Part shown: piece by piece, positions 1 to 10,024 of the stretch
Layout of the letters: each line of letters starts with the position of its first letter
Numbering within the stretch: the first letter of the stretch is position 1
Assembly (NCBI GenBank): GCA_001687465.1
Contig: LVLI01000276.1
Span: 1 to 53,869 of the forward strand
DNA length: 53,869 nt
Reading direction: 5' to 3'
Source: Halocafeteria seosinensis
Taxonomy: Eukaryota > Sar > Bigyra > Bicosoecida
Program-made: the position numbers and the translations under genes
The notes under the pieces: model-generated
The model's database searches: none
Told to the model about the DNA's origin: nothing
The model's input: only the letters and a program-made list of their open reading frames with translations

Positions 1-16
1 CTATTTTATTTTGCAG

Positions 17-109
17 AAGCGTTTGAGACAGTTGGGAGACGAGCAGCAGAGCAAAGACGGGCCCATNCAGATATTCGGTCAAGCGGCAGAACTCCAAACG
101 TTGACCTAG
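17..109 (+). CDS. 3'-terminal exon of an unidentified gene (5' part outside window)
   Basis: A pyrimidine-rich tract ending in TTTTGCAG at 9-16 looks like a 3' splice site. The frame that follows is open for 30 codons (starts KRLRQLGDEQQ, ends AAELQTLT) and stops at TAG 107-109. The composition, rich in Gln, Glu, Lys and Leu, is that of a helical tail. Base 67 is N, so one codon is ambiguous. The upstream exons lie outside the window and I do not recognise the protein. It could instead be chance open sequence; the splice site plus the clean stop is the only support. Confidence 0.35.
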   Translation, partial: KRLRQLGDEQQSKDGPXQIFGQAAELQTLT

Positions 110-869
110 AAGAGCGAACGACAAGCGAATCGCAGCGACGACGATGTTGTCACAGTGGATAAACGATGTAAATCGCACGTCATTAAAAGTTGTTATTCGC
201 TCCTGTTGTCTACAGGTGTTTCTCAGAGGACTGCCCCATGCAAGCTCAGAAGCGTCATCAGATACGTCGGGTCCGGTCTTACTGCATTCAAGTATGTTTT
301 GAAATTCCTACTGGAGGGAGTTCTTAACTTGTTTGATCAGCCCACTGGTTACTTAACGAACAGTACCTACTGGTATCCCTCCAAACCGGGCTGCCAACAC
401 ACACTTGCAACCATCTTTCAAGCAACTGCTCCTGTACTGCATAGACTAACCACTATTAGAAAGAATGCCAAAATGGCCTGGCACTACCTGTAAATTAGCT
501 AACCTAGGTCCTACAATTCCACTACTGGTATAGACGAACTCAAATGCCACTAAGCCACGGAACTAACTACTAGGCTATATAATAAAAAAGTAATTGATTA
601 TATTAGAATTTTTAACAAAGATTCAGCAAGCTTCAGGCCCTGGAAGTTCCAGGCTGGAACAGTTGAACTGCTTCACACAATGCAACTTCACACAGTCAAA
701 CTTTTTGAATTTGCCGGGGAGGGGCGCCGTTAAACGACTTTAGCCGTGCAATAGGTTGTGGATAGGATCGCTCAGCTATTGTATAGCAGTAGTATATTAT
801 TTGCCCCACTGTTTTCTTGACTGTTGAGGTGCTTCGATCAGTGTGCTGCTCTTTCGCATTGAGCACAAC
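110..869. other. Intergenic stretch, no supported gene
   Basis: AT-richer sequence between the first partial exon and the coiled-coil gene. A 112-codon open frame (155-493, plus) has no recognisable motif, no consistent splice context and is treated as chance. A GC-rich patch (gggaggggcgccg) at about 717-730 may belong to the promoter of the next gene, but no firm promoter element was seen. Confidence 0.5.
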
Positions 870-3036
870 ATGACCTCAACGGCGCCGCGTGCTACTCCAA
901 CGGCGGCTCCACAAAATGGCAGGGCCACCACTCGTGGAGATGCCTCCCAAAAGAGGAGATTTGAGTTGTATGCGAATCAGAACACACTCAACAAACAGGC
1001 ACAGGACAATGCCCCCATTCCTCAGGATGTCAACAACCGACCGAGGTAAGTATCCCCCCGCGCCCTCCAGTCCGGAGCAATTCTACACATCGTGCTGCCG
1101 ATGCAGAGTAGCTCCGGATCCGGTAAGCTCAGGAATATCCTTTCGAAATCTTCCGGAAGCAACGCTGGAACAAGTAAGCATTTCGTCCGGAACCATCGTG
1201 GAAGCGCCATAGTACACCTTGGAATGACCTGCAACAGATCATTCGTTGTTGCCATCATTACGAAGAGAAAGCATCCGGCAAGTACTCTGCTAGAACCCTA
1301 GCGGCAAGGTACGTCTCGGAAGTTAAGTTCTTCAACTAACATCAACACAGTGTACTGGACGGACGATAACTGCAGGTATCTGTTTGATTTATCGAGGGAA
1401 GTGCAAGACCTCACACGCGTGTTGAGAAATCGAGAAGCTGAAAGAGAGTCAAGGATACGCTATCTTGAGGTATGTTTCATTCTTCTTGTGTTTATCCCCA
1501 GTGCTTATGCAGACGCATTCACATCGTACCAATCATTTACAGCATCTCGTGAAGAACTGGGCTGATGTCTTCGGAACGCCTTCCGAAGAATTGAGGCGAC
1601 TGGGAATAAAACAGGAGGACTCTGAGAGCCAGCTACCATCCAATATAGCAAACAAGCTGATCAGTTTGGATCGGCAGTTGCGCAGCAAGCAGAATGAACT
1701 GGACGAGTCAAAGCAGAAGTTCCGCGATGACATTGAAACAATGCGCCGACACTTAGATGAACAGTCAAGAGCAGCTAAAGAAAGCACATCATCCGAAGTA
1801 GCTGAAGTGACCAGGAGGTACGAGAAAGAGATGGCGGAGCTTGAGAGGCAGCGCGATGCTGCACAAGAGGAGGTCGAGCGACAAAAATCCCGACTACATG
1901 AAAACTATCAACGTCACGTGTACTCAGAGATAAACCAAGCCGTCCAAACTGAGGCATCCCGATGGGAGTCTGCCAATGAACAACTGCGCCAGCAACTCGA
2001 TGAGACGTCATCTGAAGTGAACCGTTTACGGGACCAACTAAAGAGTGAGCAAAGCACCCGCGAACACGACAATCGCCGGAGTAACCAAGCAATTGAAGAC
2101 TTACGGAAGCAGTTACAACACCAGCAACAGGCGGCGGAGGATGCAGCCAAGTCGGCTGCAAGACAAGTGGAAGAGTGCAGGTATAAGCATGCCCAAGAGC
2201 TACAGTCGCAACAGGAAGAGTTTGCAAACACCGTTGCCGCCCAAAGAGTCCGAGATTTGGAAAGCAAGTGTCGTTGGTTAGCAAACCGCGTACTCGAGTT
2301 GCAAAGACTAGCAGATTCGCTTCAGGCTGCCTTGGCGCGGGAAATGGGAATGCCCGTAGCTACTGAAACCCTTAAACGCCTCCAGCAGTACCCTCAAAAT
2401 ATTGACCAGATTATTCAACAAAAACTAAAACCCCAAGACGAGGAGAACAAGACGCAAGAGGCCTCCATAAGTAATGTCGCATCTCTGACTCGCCAGCAGT
2501 ACTACCCACAGTACACGCAGTCCGAAACGGGCACACTGTCCAATGGAGTTCCGCCTCAAGCTGGACAGCACAGAGGAGGGAAACAAGAGAAACCGCCAGG
2601 CAAGCGCGTTATGCCCAAGAATGCTCTTCAGCGTAGATACAATGCCGCGGCACTCGGATGGGTCGAGCCTGGACCACTGGCCACTCCCTCTCAACCTCGA
2701 AGCACAGGCCATGTCGAAGATGTTCCCGGGTCCACCGCGTTTAATGATGTCCAGAGACCCCGAACCAGCCAACAGCTGAATCATACACAACACATAAGGC
2801 AAGGCCAGCGTGGTACAAACTCAACCGAGGAGTGGACTGACGAGGGGTTGACGGGCCTGTCTACCCAGGAAGCGCCATTGGGAGATTCCGAACTCCTGCT
2901 TAGTGGCCGCCCAGATATGAGTCGGGACAGCCTATTGCAAAGCTCCGCCGTATATGCTATGGAAGATGCATCCCGTCAGGGTAAGCAGCGGGATCCTGTA
3001 CCGATCTTTTATCATCCGCGTCGGCATCGTGACTAG
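870..3036 (+). CDS. Coiled-coil protein, unidentified
   Basis: Minimal model: exons 870-1045, 1376-1469 and 1543-3036, giving about 587 residues. Donors GTAAGT (1046) and GTATGT (1470) and acceptors CTGCAG and TTTACAG keep one frame: AG|G makes Arg, then YLFDLSREVQDLTRVL; GAG|CAT makes E-H. An extra exon at 1107-1173 is possible. The N-terminus is Ala/Thr/Pro-rich. From about residue 60 to 340 there is a long charged heptad-type coiled coil (LDRQLRSKQNELDES, RYEKEMAELERQRDAAQEEV). The last 200 residues are Gln/Pro/Arg-rich and probably disordered. Centrosomal, basal-body, Golgi or cytoskeletal coiled-coil proteins look like this, but no family signature is visible, so I assign no function. 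The C-terminus is uncertain because a GTAAGC at about 2981 could be another donor. Confidence 0.7.
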
Positions 3037-3403
3037 ATTCCAACAACGACGTACCAGCGTCGAGGCAGCATATGTCAAGTTCTTTCTGGCTTTGCAATCG
3101 ATGACTCCAGCGGTTGGGTTCGGAGGTTGGTACGTAGTAACTCGGTTCCTCCCACTTGAACTTGCCCCGTAGTATGCTTCCATCATCATGTGAAGTCCTC
3201 ACACCATCTAGTACCCAACCCATTGGGCATACTACGGGACCCACTTGGCAAGTTCAATGGCTTATATCATCATGTGAAGTTCAAACCACCACTAGGGGTA
3301 GCGACTACAGTAACCGAATAAATGAATGGATTGTGTACAAGTCGTTGTTGCCATTAATTTTACACTTATACAGTAGCGAGTAAGACACAAAACAAAGGGA
3401 GAT
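3037..3403. other. Short intergenic spacer with a small direct repeat
   Basis: Spacer between the coiled-coil gene and PTPA. It contains the motif catcatgtgaagt twice (about 3183 and 3268) within similar surroundings, and no supported gene. It presumably holds the PTPA promoter and 5' UTR. Confidence 0.45.
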
Positions 3404-4864
3404 ATGTCCGAGGAGAAGCCTCCCATGCAGCGCTGCATTCTGTCCGAGCAGGACCAGGACAGGTTCCAGGAATCGGTTGTACGTGCATGCACACATGCAG
3501 ACCAAAAATACTACAGAGGACCGGGTGTGTTTTAGTTGCTTGCTTGTCTGTGCAGGCATATCGTGATATTGTCAAGTTTGTGGGGTTGATCAATGACAGC
3601 GTCAAGTACTTACGATGCCAGGATGTGGACGATTCCAAGGCCTTGTCAGCGCCAGTCAAGGAGATATTGAGAGCCTTGGATGAAATGTATGCATGGGTGG
3701 ATGAAATTACGCCAGTGGAGCAGCCGATGCGCTTCGGGAACAAGTCCTTCCGAACGTGGCACTCCCGTCTCGGTGACAAAGCCATCACCTTTGTGGAAAA
3801 CTTGCTCGCCGCGACGGCCGAACCATGGGACAAACTACCCTTGGAGACCGACAAGAATGAGGAGCTGTGCCGTCGTTGCAAATCGTTCGAGGAAGACACT
3901 GCGCTCAAGCAGCATGTGATTTCCTTGCAAAGAGACCACGTTGACGAAGACACACTCTGTGCGGAATTGTGCGCCTACTTGTCGGACTCATTCGGAAATG
4001 CAACACGCATCGACTATGGGACAGGACATGAAACTAACTTCTTCATTTTTCTACGTAAGTCGTATGCCCTCTTTCTGTTAGTTGATGATGCTCCGGAAAC
4101 ATGTGTTGTGTGTGGGTGGGTGTGGGTGTGCAGTTGGATTGTATCGCGTGGGTGTCTTGACACCCAACGACCTCCCGATACTTGGTTTGAAAGTGTATTC
4201 CCGATATTTACGAACTGCAAGAAGGCTCCAAGTTGACTATATGCTGGAACCTGCGGGAAGCCATGGCGTCTGGTCATTGGATGACTATCAAATGCTCGTG
4301 TTTTTATTTGGAAGTAGCCAGTTAGTGGGCCACGATGCCCTGGAACCATCGAGCATTCACAGCCCCGAAGCACTGGAAACCTACAAAGAAGATTATCTAT
4401 ATTTCGGAGCCATTTCCTTTATTCACCAGGTCAAACACGGAGGCCCCTTTGCGGAGCACAGCCCTATTCTCAACGATGTATCGGCTCTGCCTACTTGGAA
4501 GAAAGTGAACACGGGAATGCAGCGCATGTACAGAGCCGAGGTTCTGGGAAAGAAGCCGATTACCCAGCATATACTATTTGGGAAACTACTTCAGTGCGAT
4601 TGGGAACCTTCAACGAGCGCCAGCCAATACTATGGTAGTGCTTTCGCCAGTTCAACCAACCCCGGTGGATTTAGCGCAGCCGCTGGTGGCGATGTAGCAC
4701 CATGGGCAAAATCTGTACCGACTCACCGTAGCGAAACGCTTCCAGGAGGCGGAGTACAATCAGTAGCCCCGTGGGCGCAACCTGCAGAAGATTCACCCAT
4801 CCAAGTGGCGCAAAATGCCATGAAAGACCACCGCAAACACCGGGCATCTTCGACAGACAAATAA
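3404..4864 (+). CDS. PTPA: Serine/threonine-protein phosphatase 2A activator (PTPA)
   Basis: Three exons, 3404-3478, 3556-4054 and 4134-4864 (introns 77 and 79 nt), encode 434 residues. Phases join exactly (GTT|GCA; C|TT). Family-defining segments are all present in order: AYRDIVKFVGLINDSVK, RFGNKSFRTWHSRL, GTGHETNFFIFL, and LEPAGSHGVWSLDDYQ followed by the FGSSQL and YFGAISFIHQVKHGGPF segments. PTPA is a peptidyl-prolyl-isomerase-like chaperone that activates the PP2A catalytic subunit in an ATP/Mg-dependent way in cytosol and nucleus. The core ends near CDWEP; after it there is an extra, probably disordered tail of about 85 residues with APWAK and APWAQ repeats. The gene converges on TTLL, with the two stop codons about 90 bp apart. 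Confidence 0.96.
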
Positions 4865-4953
4865 TATACCCATCCGCAGTCTCCTTGCATGTATACCAGG
4901 AGTGCTTTGTTGAGCCATTCCTAGACAAAACGACAGGCACGCTCACCTACACA

Positions 4954-7900
4954 CTATTTCAGGGAGACCCCTGGTTTGAGTGCACATCCACTAATTTCGA
5001 GTGGCCTAGCAGAACTAGCGTTGGACGAAGCAGAGGGTCTGTTCCGTTCTTTTGCGTAAGTCTTCCGATAAGTATGGTCGCCGTGGCTGCAAAAATGAAA
5101 ATTCGGTGCGTCTGGAAGCAATGATTTGGTGCTGCTCAGCATTGACGAATACGAAGTGCTAGGCAAACTCTGCCAACATGAAGTCTCTTCCGATAGTTCT
5201 CCCACCGACTCATCCGAGTAGGCAGGGCCTCTCGTCGTAGGCATAGCAACAACCCATCTAGATTCACTGGGATACGTTTTCCGAGGTACTTCGTGTCTCC
5301 TTGTTTGCGCTCTTGGTCCATCTTGCGGTGGAGGGTTGGAAGCAGCACTTTTGGGGGGGCGATACGTTGCTCCGCGAGGCTTCTCCTGATGATGTGCTGA
5401 GGCGGTGCAAGTGTCATCCTTAGGATATGGGTTCCCCTCGTACATCCCTTTCAATTTACGCTGTGGACTATCTGCGGGCAGGCTTCGACAAGAAATGGAC
5501 CTCAAATATGTAGTGGCATGTTCCCCAGTGCGGCGAGTCTCCAAATGGGATCTTGAAGATACACCATGTAGGGATCGGTGGGAACTTGAACGTGAACGCC
5601 TTGAAACTTTTGGTAGCTTCAACGAATGCTCCTTTGCGAGTTGTTTGCGGCGTTCGAGTGCTTCTTCGCGGCGACGATTTAAAGCCTCTGACCCGCCTTG
5701 CAGCACTGAGCCAGAAGCATAGCTGGCTTGCTCCATCAAATGGTCATATTGCTCTTGTTTTCGCTGATCGTCCGCAGGCATGAGTCGAACATATCTACAA
5801 TCGGTCTTGTATCCCCATGCCTGATCTCGGGTTCCAAATGCGTTAGACAGATCTCCGTAACAAATGACATCTTCATACAACGCACGAAGTTCCTTGACAG
5901 AATAGTGATCGACTCGCCCACGCACAGAGGGTGAACGAGATATCATGGGAGCAAAAGATTTTTTCAGCCACTGTTCAGATGCTGCTCCAAGTCTAAGTGC
6001 ATCTCCAACGGCCAACAGCTTTACAATTGCATCCAGCACACTATCAGAATGAAACGACGGTGACTGGTTGACCTCGATCAACTGAGGCTTTACGCTCTTG
6101 GAAGCACGATCGCGAGCAAACATGATATCGAAGCCGAGTACTTCAAAACACATAAACCCGTCTGACTCAGCGTCAAAGCTCTTATGGGCTTGCTTTCCAG
6201 GCAAAGACCCGTTTTTCCTGTTCTCAGCAACCTTGTCTCCTCGGTTTCTCGTACCCACGGTAGCTGCTGCATAATGATGACGCAGAGTCGGTGCTATAGA
6301 AGCAACAGTTTTTGCGACTACGTCGCAGGTTTCACTCCACAGCTGATCAACATCGATGCCTTTTTGCTCCCTTAGAACAGACATAACTGCGGAAAGGCTC
6401 CACTTGGGGCCTCCAGAGCCACATTCGTCAGTCGACATTAGGACTGGATGTTCGCGAAATCCGGCGAAGGGGTCGACTATAACCCCCTCTGGAGTTTCCA
6501 GTTGGTTGCCTAGCGCTTCATTAAAAAGTCGCGTAAGTTGTTCATCTACCTCGATTTCATCGTTAGCGCCGTCTAGTTCGTTGCCGCTGGATTGATAATC
6601 CGCATCAGGCACGGGCGAGCCATCAGCAACACTTGCCGTACTTTCAGTCACGTAACTAGGTGACTCGTTATCGAGGTCTCTGTCACAATCGCCTTGCAGA
6701 TTTAAATGGAGTTCTTGGCCTTTGTTTACTGCATAGTTGGTCAAGTGCATCATTCGATTTTTCGAGTTTTTTGTCGTCGGCCGTTTATACGGTTTCGTTG
6801 CAAACCGCGCTAAGCCTTCACTCTGCGCGAAAGGGTAAACAGTAATCCAACGTCGACTACACAAAATGCTTGACTGCAAAGGGGTGATGCTTACCAGAAG
6901 AAATACACGGGGCTCTGGTTGAACGGCAGAAACACAAGCGTATAGTCTCAAATCAAACTTGTGCCCACCAATAAGGACAGGGTTGTCGATATATTTCTGT
7001 ACTAGCTTCGAGGGTTTGTCAACCGAGTCTAGGGTCGTTCCAAACGACAGAAGTCGGGATGGGTTGGTGACGAGCTGAATCCCCTGGCCTTGCGAGCTGC
7101 TATCGGGTTTGCTGATGAAGACGTGCTTTGGGACCTTCCTACGTCGTTTCTGTGTCCCTAAATCGGCCGCGGAGGGAGAGTCATCCTCTCCCTGAGGAAA
7201 GAAAACTTTACTCTGACTATCTTTCGATACGGGCGTGCTGGAACAGTCCCCGTCTGCCTCACCATGACAGTATACGTCGCTCTCACCCACACTCTTCCCC
7301 ACAGCGGGTATACTGTGTACAGGTGAGTCAGTTGGTGGTCGTTCTCCGTTCAATTTATGCGTACCGGTCTGAGTGTGCTTCGGCGTAACCAAAGCTTTTC
7401 CTGATTTGCCAGAAAGATCTCCGTTCTCGAGATAACGCTGGAGTGATGCTCGGTCAGCTGGTAGGACAAATGTAGGCGGGAAAAACGAGAACTCATTGGA
7501 GCTCACTTTCTTCATGCGGGTCAAGTGTCGTCCCAGGGAACACTTAGCGCATATTTGATACATGCCGCTAAAATGATTAATTTTGATTTCCACTCTCTGC
7601 AAATCCATTGAGGTCCATACGTCCATCCACGCTATATCAGCATTCTTTGGCGACGTGAGTTTCCAACCAAGGAACCTGTCAACAGCAACAATAGTGCACT
7701 CCCTCTGACGGGAAGAACAGGGGGAAGAGTCATTGCTCATCGTCACTTACGGTGCGATACGAGCAATGAGAGGATAGCTGGCCTTCCTCGTGCAAAAATT
7801 CAACAAAGGCCATGCACGTTCCTCCTTTTCCGTTATAGTCACGTCACTGTTGTTAATATCTGTACACTCGCCCGAACGATGAGCCTGCGTTTGATACGCC

Positions 7901-8046
7901 GAGTAAGGGCTACCGACCCCTCTGCCACCGCCGCCGGAAACTGGCCCACACTGTAAATTGTCACCGACCACTCCGTCTTGGTGTATCACTTCGCTAGGGC
8001 AGTTAGAGACTGTCATTTGAGATTCATTTGGGCAGTCCTTGTCCAT
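4954..8046 (-). CDS. Tubulin-tyrosine-ligase-like (TTLL) glutamylase
   Basis: Two coding exons, 8046-7751 and 7675-4954 (minus), about 1005 residues. Removing the 75-nt intron (GTAAGT...GACAG) joins frames as YPLIARIAPFLGWKL, the usual first strand-helix of a TTL domain; reading on without splicing breaks it. Further TTL motifs: INHFSGMYQICAK, FFPPTFVLPAD, FISKPDSSSQGQGIQL (ATP-binding loop), LIGGHKFDLRLYA, MMHLTNYAVNK, and GFDIMFARD then LIEVNQSPSF (metal/ATP acidic residues). These match the TTLL6/TTLL13 polyglutamylase group better than tyrosine ligase itself, so it probably adds glutamates to tubulin tails, e.g. in axonemes. About 160 disordered residues are inserted between LTNYAVNK and GFDIM, and a Ser/Arg-rich tail of about 300 residues follows. 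The start ATG at 8046 is the first in an open frame; upstream exons are possible. Confidence 0.92.
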
Positions 8047-9159
8047 TTCCGTTGAGAGATTACCGTATCCGGAGAATCAACGTCATTGCGATTACAGGTG
8101 TAGACCTGCAAGGAGCCAATATACAACAGTGAGTCACGTTCACCGGCTAGTCTATCTAGGAGAAACAAGTTGAGTTGAGAATAAACACCCGGGTTGGATG
8201 TATGCAAGTTGAATACACACACACGTTTGCAAACCGGTTAGTTCATCATTTCTCCCATCAAACTGCGGAACTTCAACTCGCCGCAGCATCTCCAACCAAA
8301 TAAAGTAGCCGCTCTTCTACCACCCTTCCTCCGTTTAGCAACCAGCATTGTGCAGGAGCATAACCAGTTAAATGGGTCATGCCTGCGTGGGCTTGGGACA
8401 AAATTTAGCCGACGCGCTCCATGATGCAAAGAGCCCGATGGTGCGATCCCATGTCGCACATACACACAGACGCTGCAAGCATGATTTACCGGGAGACATA
8501 CCTCTGTCACAACTTACATTCGCCCGAATGCTACCCCTTCCAAGGTTCAGGTGGCAAGAGGACAAGAGGAGGACTTTCTGCATGAAGCTCGCAACACTGT
8601 GTGCTTCTCCAAGGCTAATTGTCACCCAAGAACAAGCGCTACATGCATCCACGATCCCACATATACAGTAAAGACCCACTGCAAACTACTCGGTGCAATT
8701 GGGGGGTTCAAGTCGAACGCAATAACGTGGTATATACAACTATGAACTTTACTTCAACTTGCAGTCTGCCACTAACGCTTGCTCGTGGGCGGTCCGCCGG
8801 GCGGAATTCAACGGGTCTGCAGACTGCGACGCTGCGACGCATTGAAGCCTCTCCAAAACTCTCTCGTTTGCGCTGCCTCTCCCCTCCTGGTGGAATAGCG
8901 GGCCCGTCACTGCCAGACACGGGCACGAGCTGCTACCAAAGTGCAGCGGCACACATCACATGAGCCACGTCCAACTGCCGGTGGGCCATCATCAGTCACA
9001 TTTCGTCGTCGTTACATGTATTCAACCAACAGGGTGGGTTGCAACTGGAACATAGCCAATTAACAAGTACTGAATATTTGGAACGAACATATGACGGTTT
9101 ATAATTTCTATCAGAGGCTGCAGCAAGGGCTCGTGGTATACAGTAATTTGAATGCATGG

Positions 9160-9225
9160 AGTACAGTACATATTCACATACGTACATGTACATGTACGGT
9201 ACTTGCTACATGTACAGTATGTGGT
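9160..9225. repeat. GTAC/TACATGTA-rich palindromic patch
   Basis: Consecutive overlapping palindromes built from gtac, tacatgta and tgtaca. Similar but shorter motifs recur at about 9286, 9633, 14549-14600, 14918 and 46690. It could be low-complexity DNA or the hairpin ends of a miniature transposon. No clean ends could be fixed. Confidence 0.45.
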
Positions 9226-9444
9226 ACAACAACATCTGGGCACTGAACGACAGTGACTACACAGTAGGAGCCCAGTCTAGGTGCGATACTGTACTGCTCT
9301 AACTCAGACCGAAGGAAAAGAGCACTACGCCTGAAACCAGCCTCTTGCCACGAAGGGTGCCAGGCGACTCGTGTGCACCCACTCAGGGTCCCACTGTGTC
9401 GCCGCAGTCTGTGGGTAACCGGCTCGCTGAAGAACAAAGGAAGG

Positions 9445-9540
9445 TGAGGATGTTGGAGCGGTTCCGGGAAGGCTTCACCCCTCACACGGCGTAGCGTAGC
9501 CTGTAGCATACACGTCTTCCGGTAGGAGTAATACTAATAC
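9445..9540 (+). repeat. Dispersed repeat, copy 1
   Basis: The core cttccggtaggagtaat (9515-9531) is preceded by gtagcctgtagcatacacg and by ggagcggttccg. The same order of elements is found at 14131-14208 (plus), and the core also occurs in inverse orientation at 47868-47910. Non-coding; probably remnants of one mobile or structural repeat family. Confidence 0.5.
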
Positions 9541-10024
9541 ACACAAAGAAGGCAGTGCCGTGTTTGTTTCAACCAACATCCCGCTAGCTCCTCCGGCTAT
9601 CTTGAGCAGTTGGCAAACGTGCGTCAGCCAGTGTACAGTGTACTGTACTGTTGTTGCATTCTCTTTTCTGAGTATTGCAGCATTGCTTCTCTTGCATTAC
9701 CGGTGGGCTATCTGTATCACCGGTAGTTCACAACTACATTTTACTGGTTTATTTTGTTGATGTGTATGGTAGTTATATTGTATTTTCTCCGCTACGATAC
9801 TGTATCCCTCTAAGTTCTCCAATTCTTCGTAGCGTTAACCATGCAAGCAGCTGTCTTCACTCACGACGTACTGCTTACCCCTCTCATGAAAGATTTTAAT
9901 CCTCTTTACCAATGCCAACTCACTGAGGTCTGACTCAGACCGTCTGAGTGTTAGCAGGTGTGGCTGGTCAGGTACTCAGTGGCAAGAGTATGTATGTCCT
10001 AAATGTAAATCGGCAATCACTGCG

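Larger units (their letters stand above)
8047..10024. other. Gene-poor 2 kb interval with GTAC-rich and dispersed repeat patches
   Basis: No open frame here has a recognisable domain or convincing splice context. It holds a GTAC-palindrome-rich patch (about 9160-9225, e.g. gtacatgtacatgtacgg), a second one at about 9630-9650, and one copy of a dispersed repeat (9445-9540). The right part borders the 3' end of the NTPase gene. Confidence 0.5.

Noticed and set aside
7676-7750. TTLL start within this segment (ATG 7740)
   Set aside because: This is better read as a 75-nt intron; splicing restores the conserved N-terminal TTL motif with the upstream exon.
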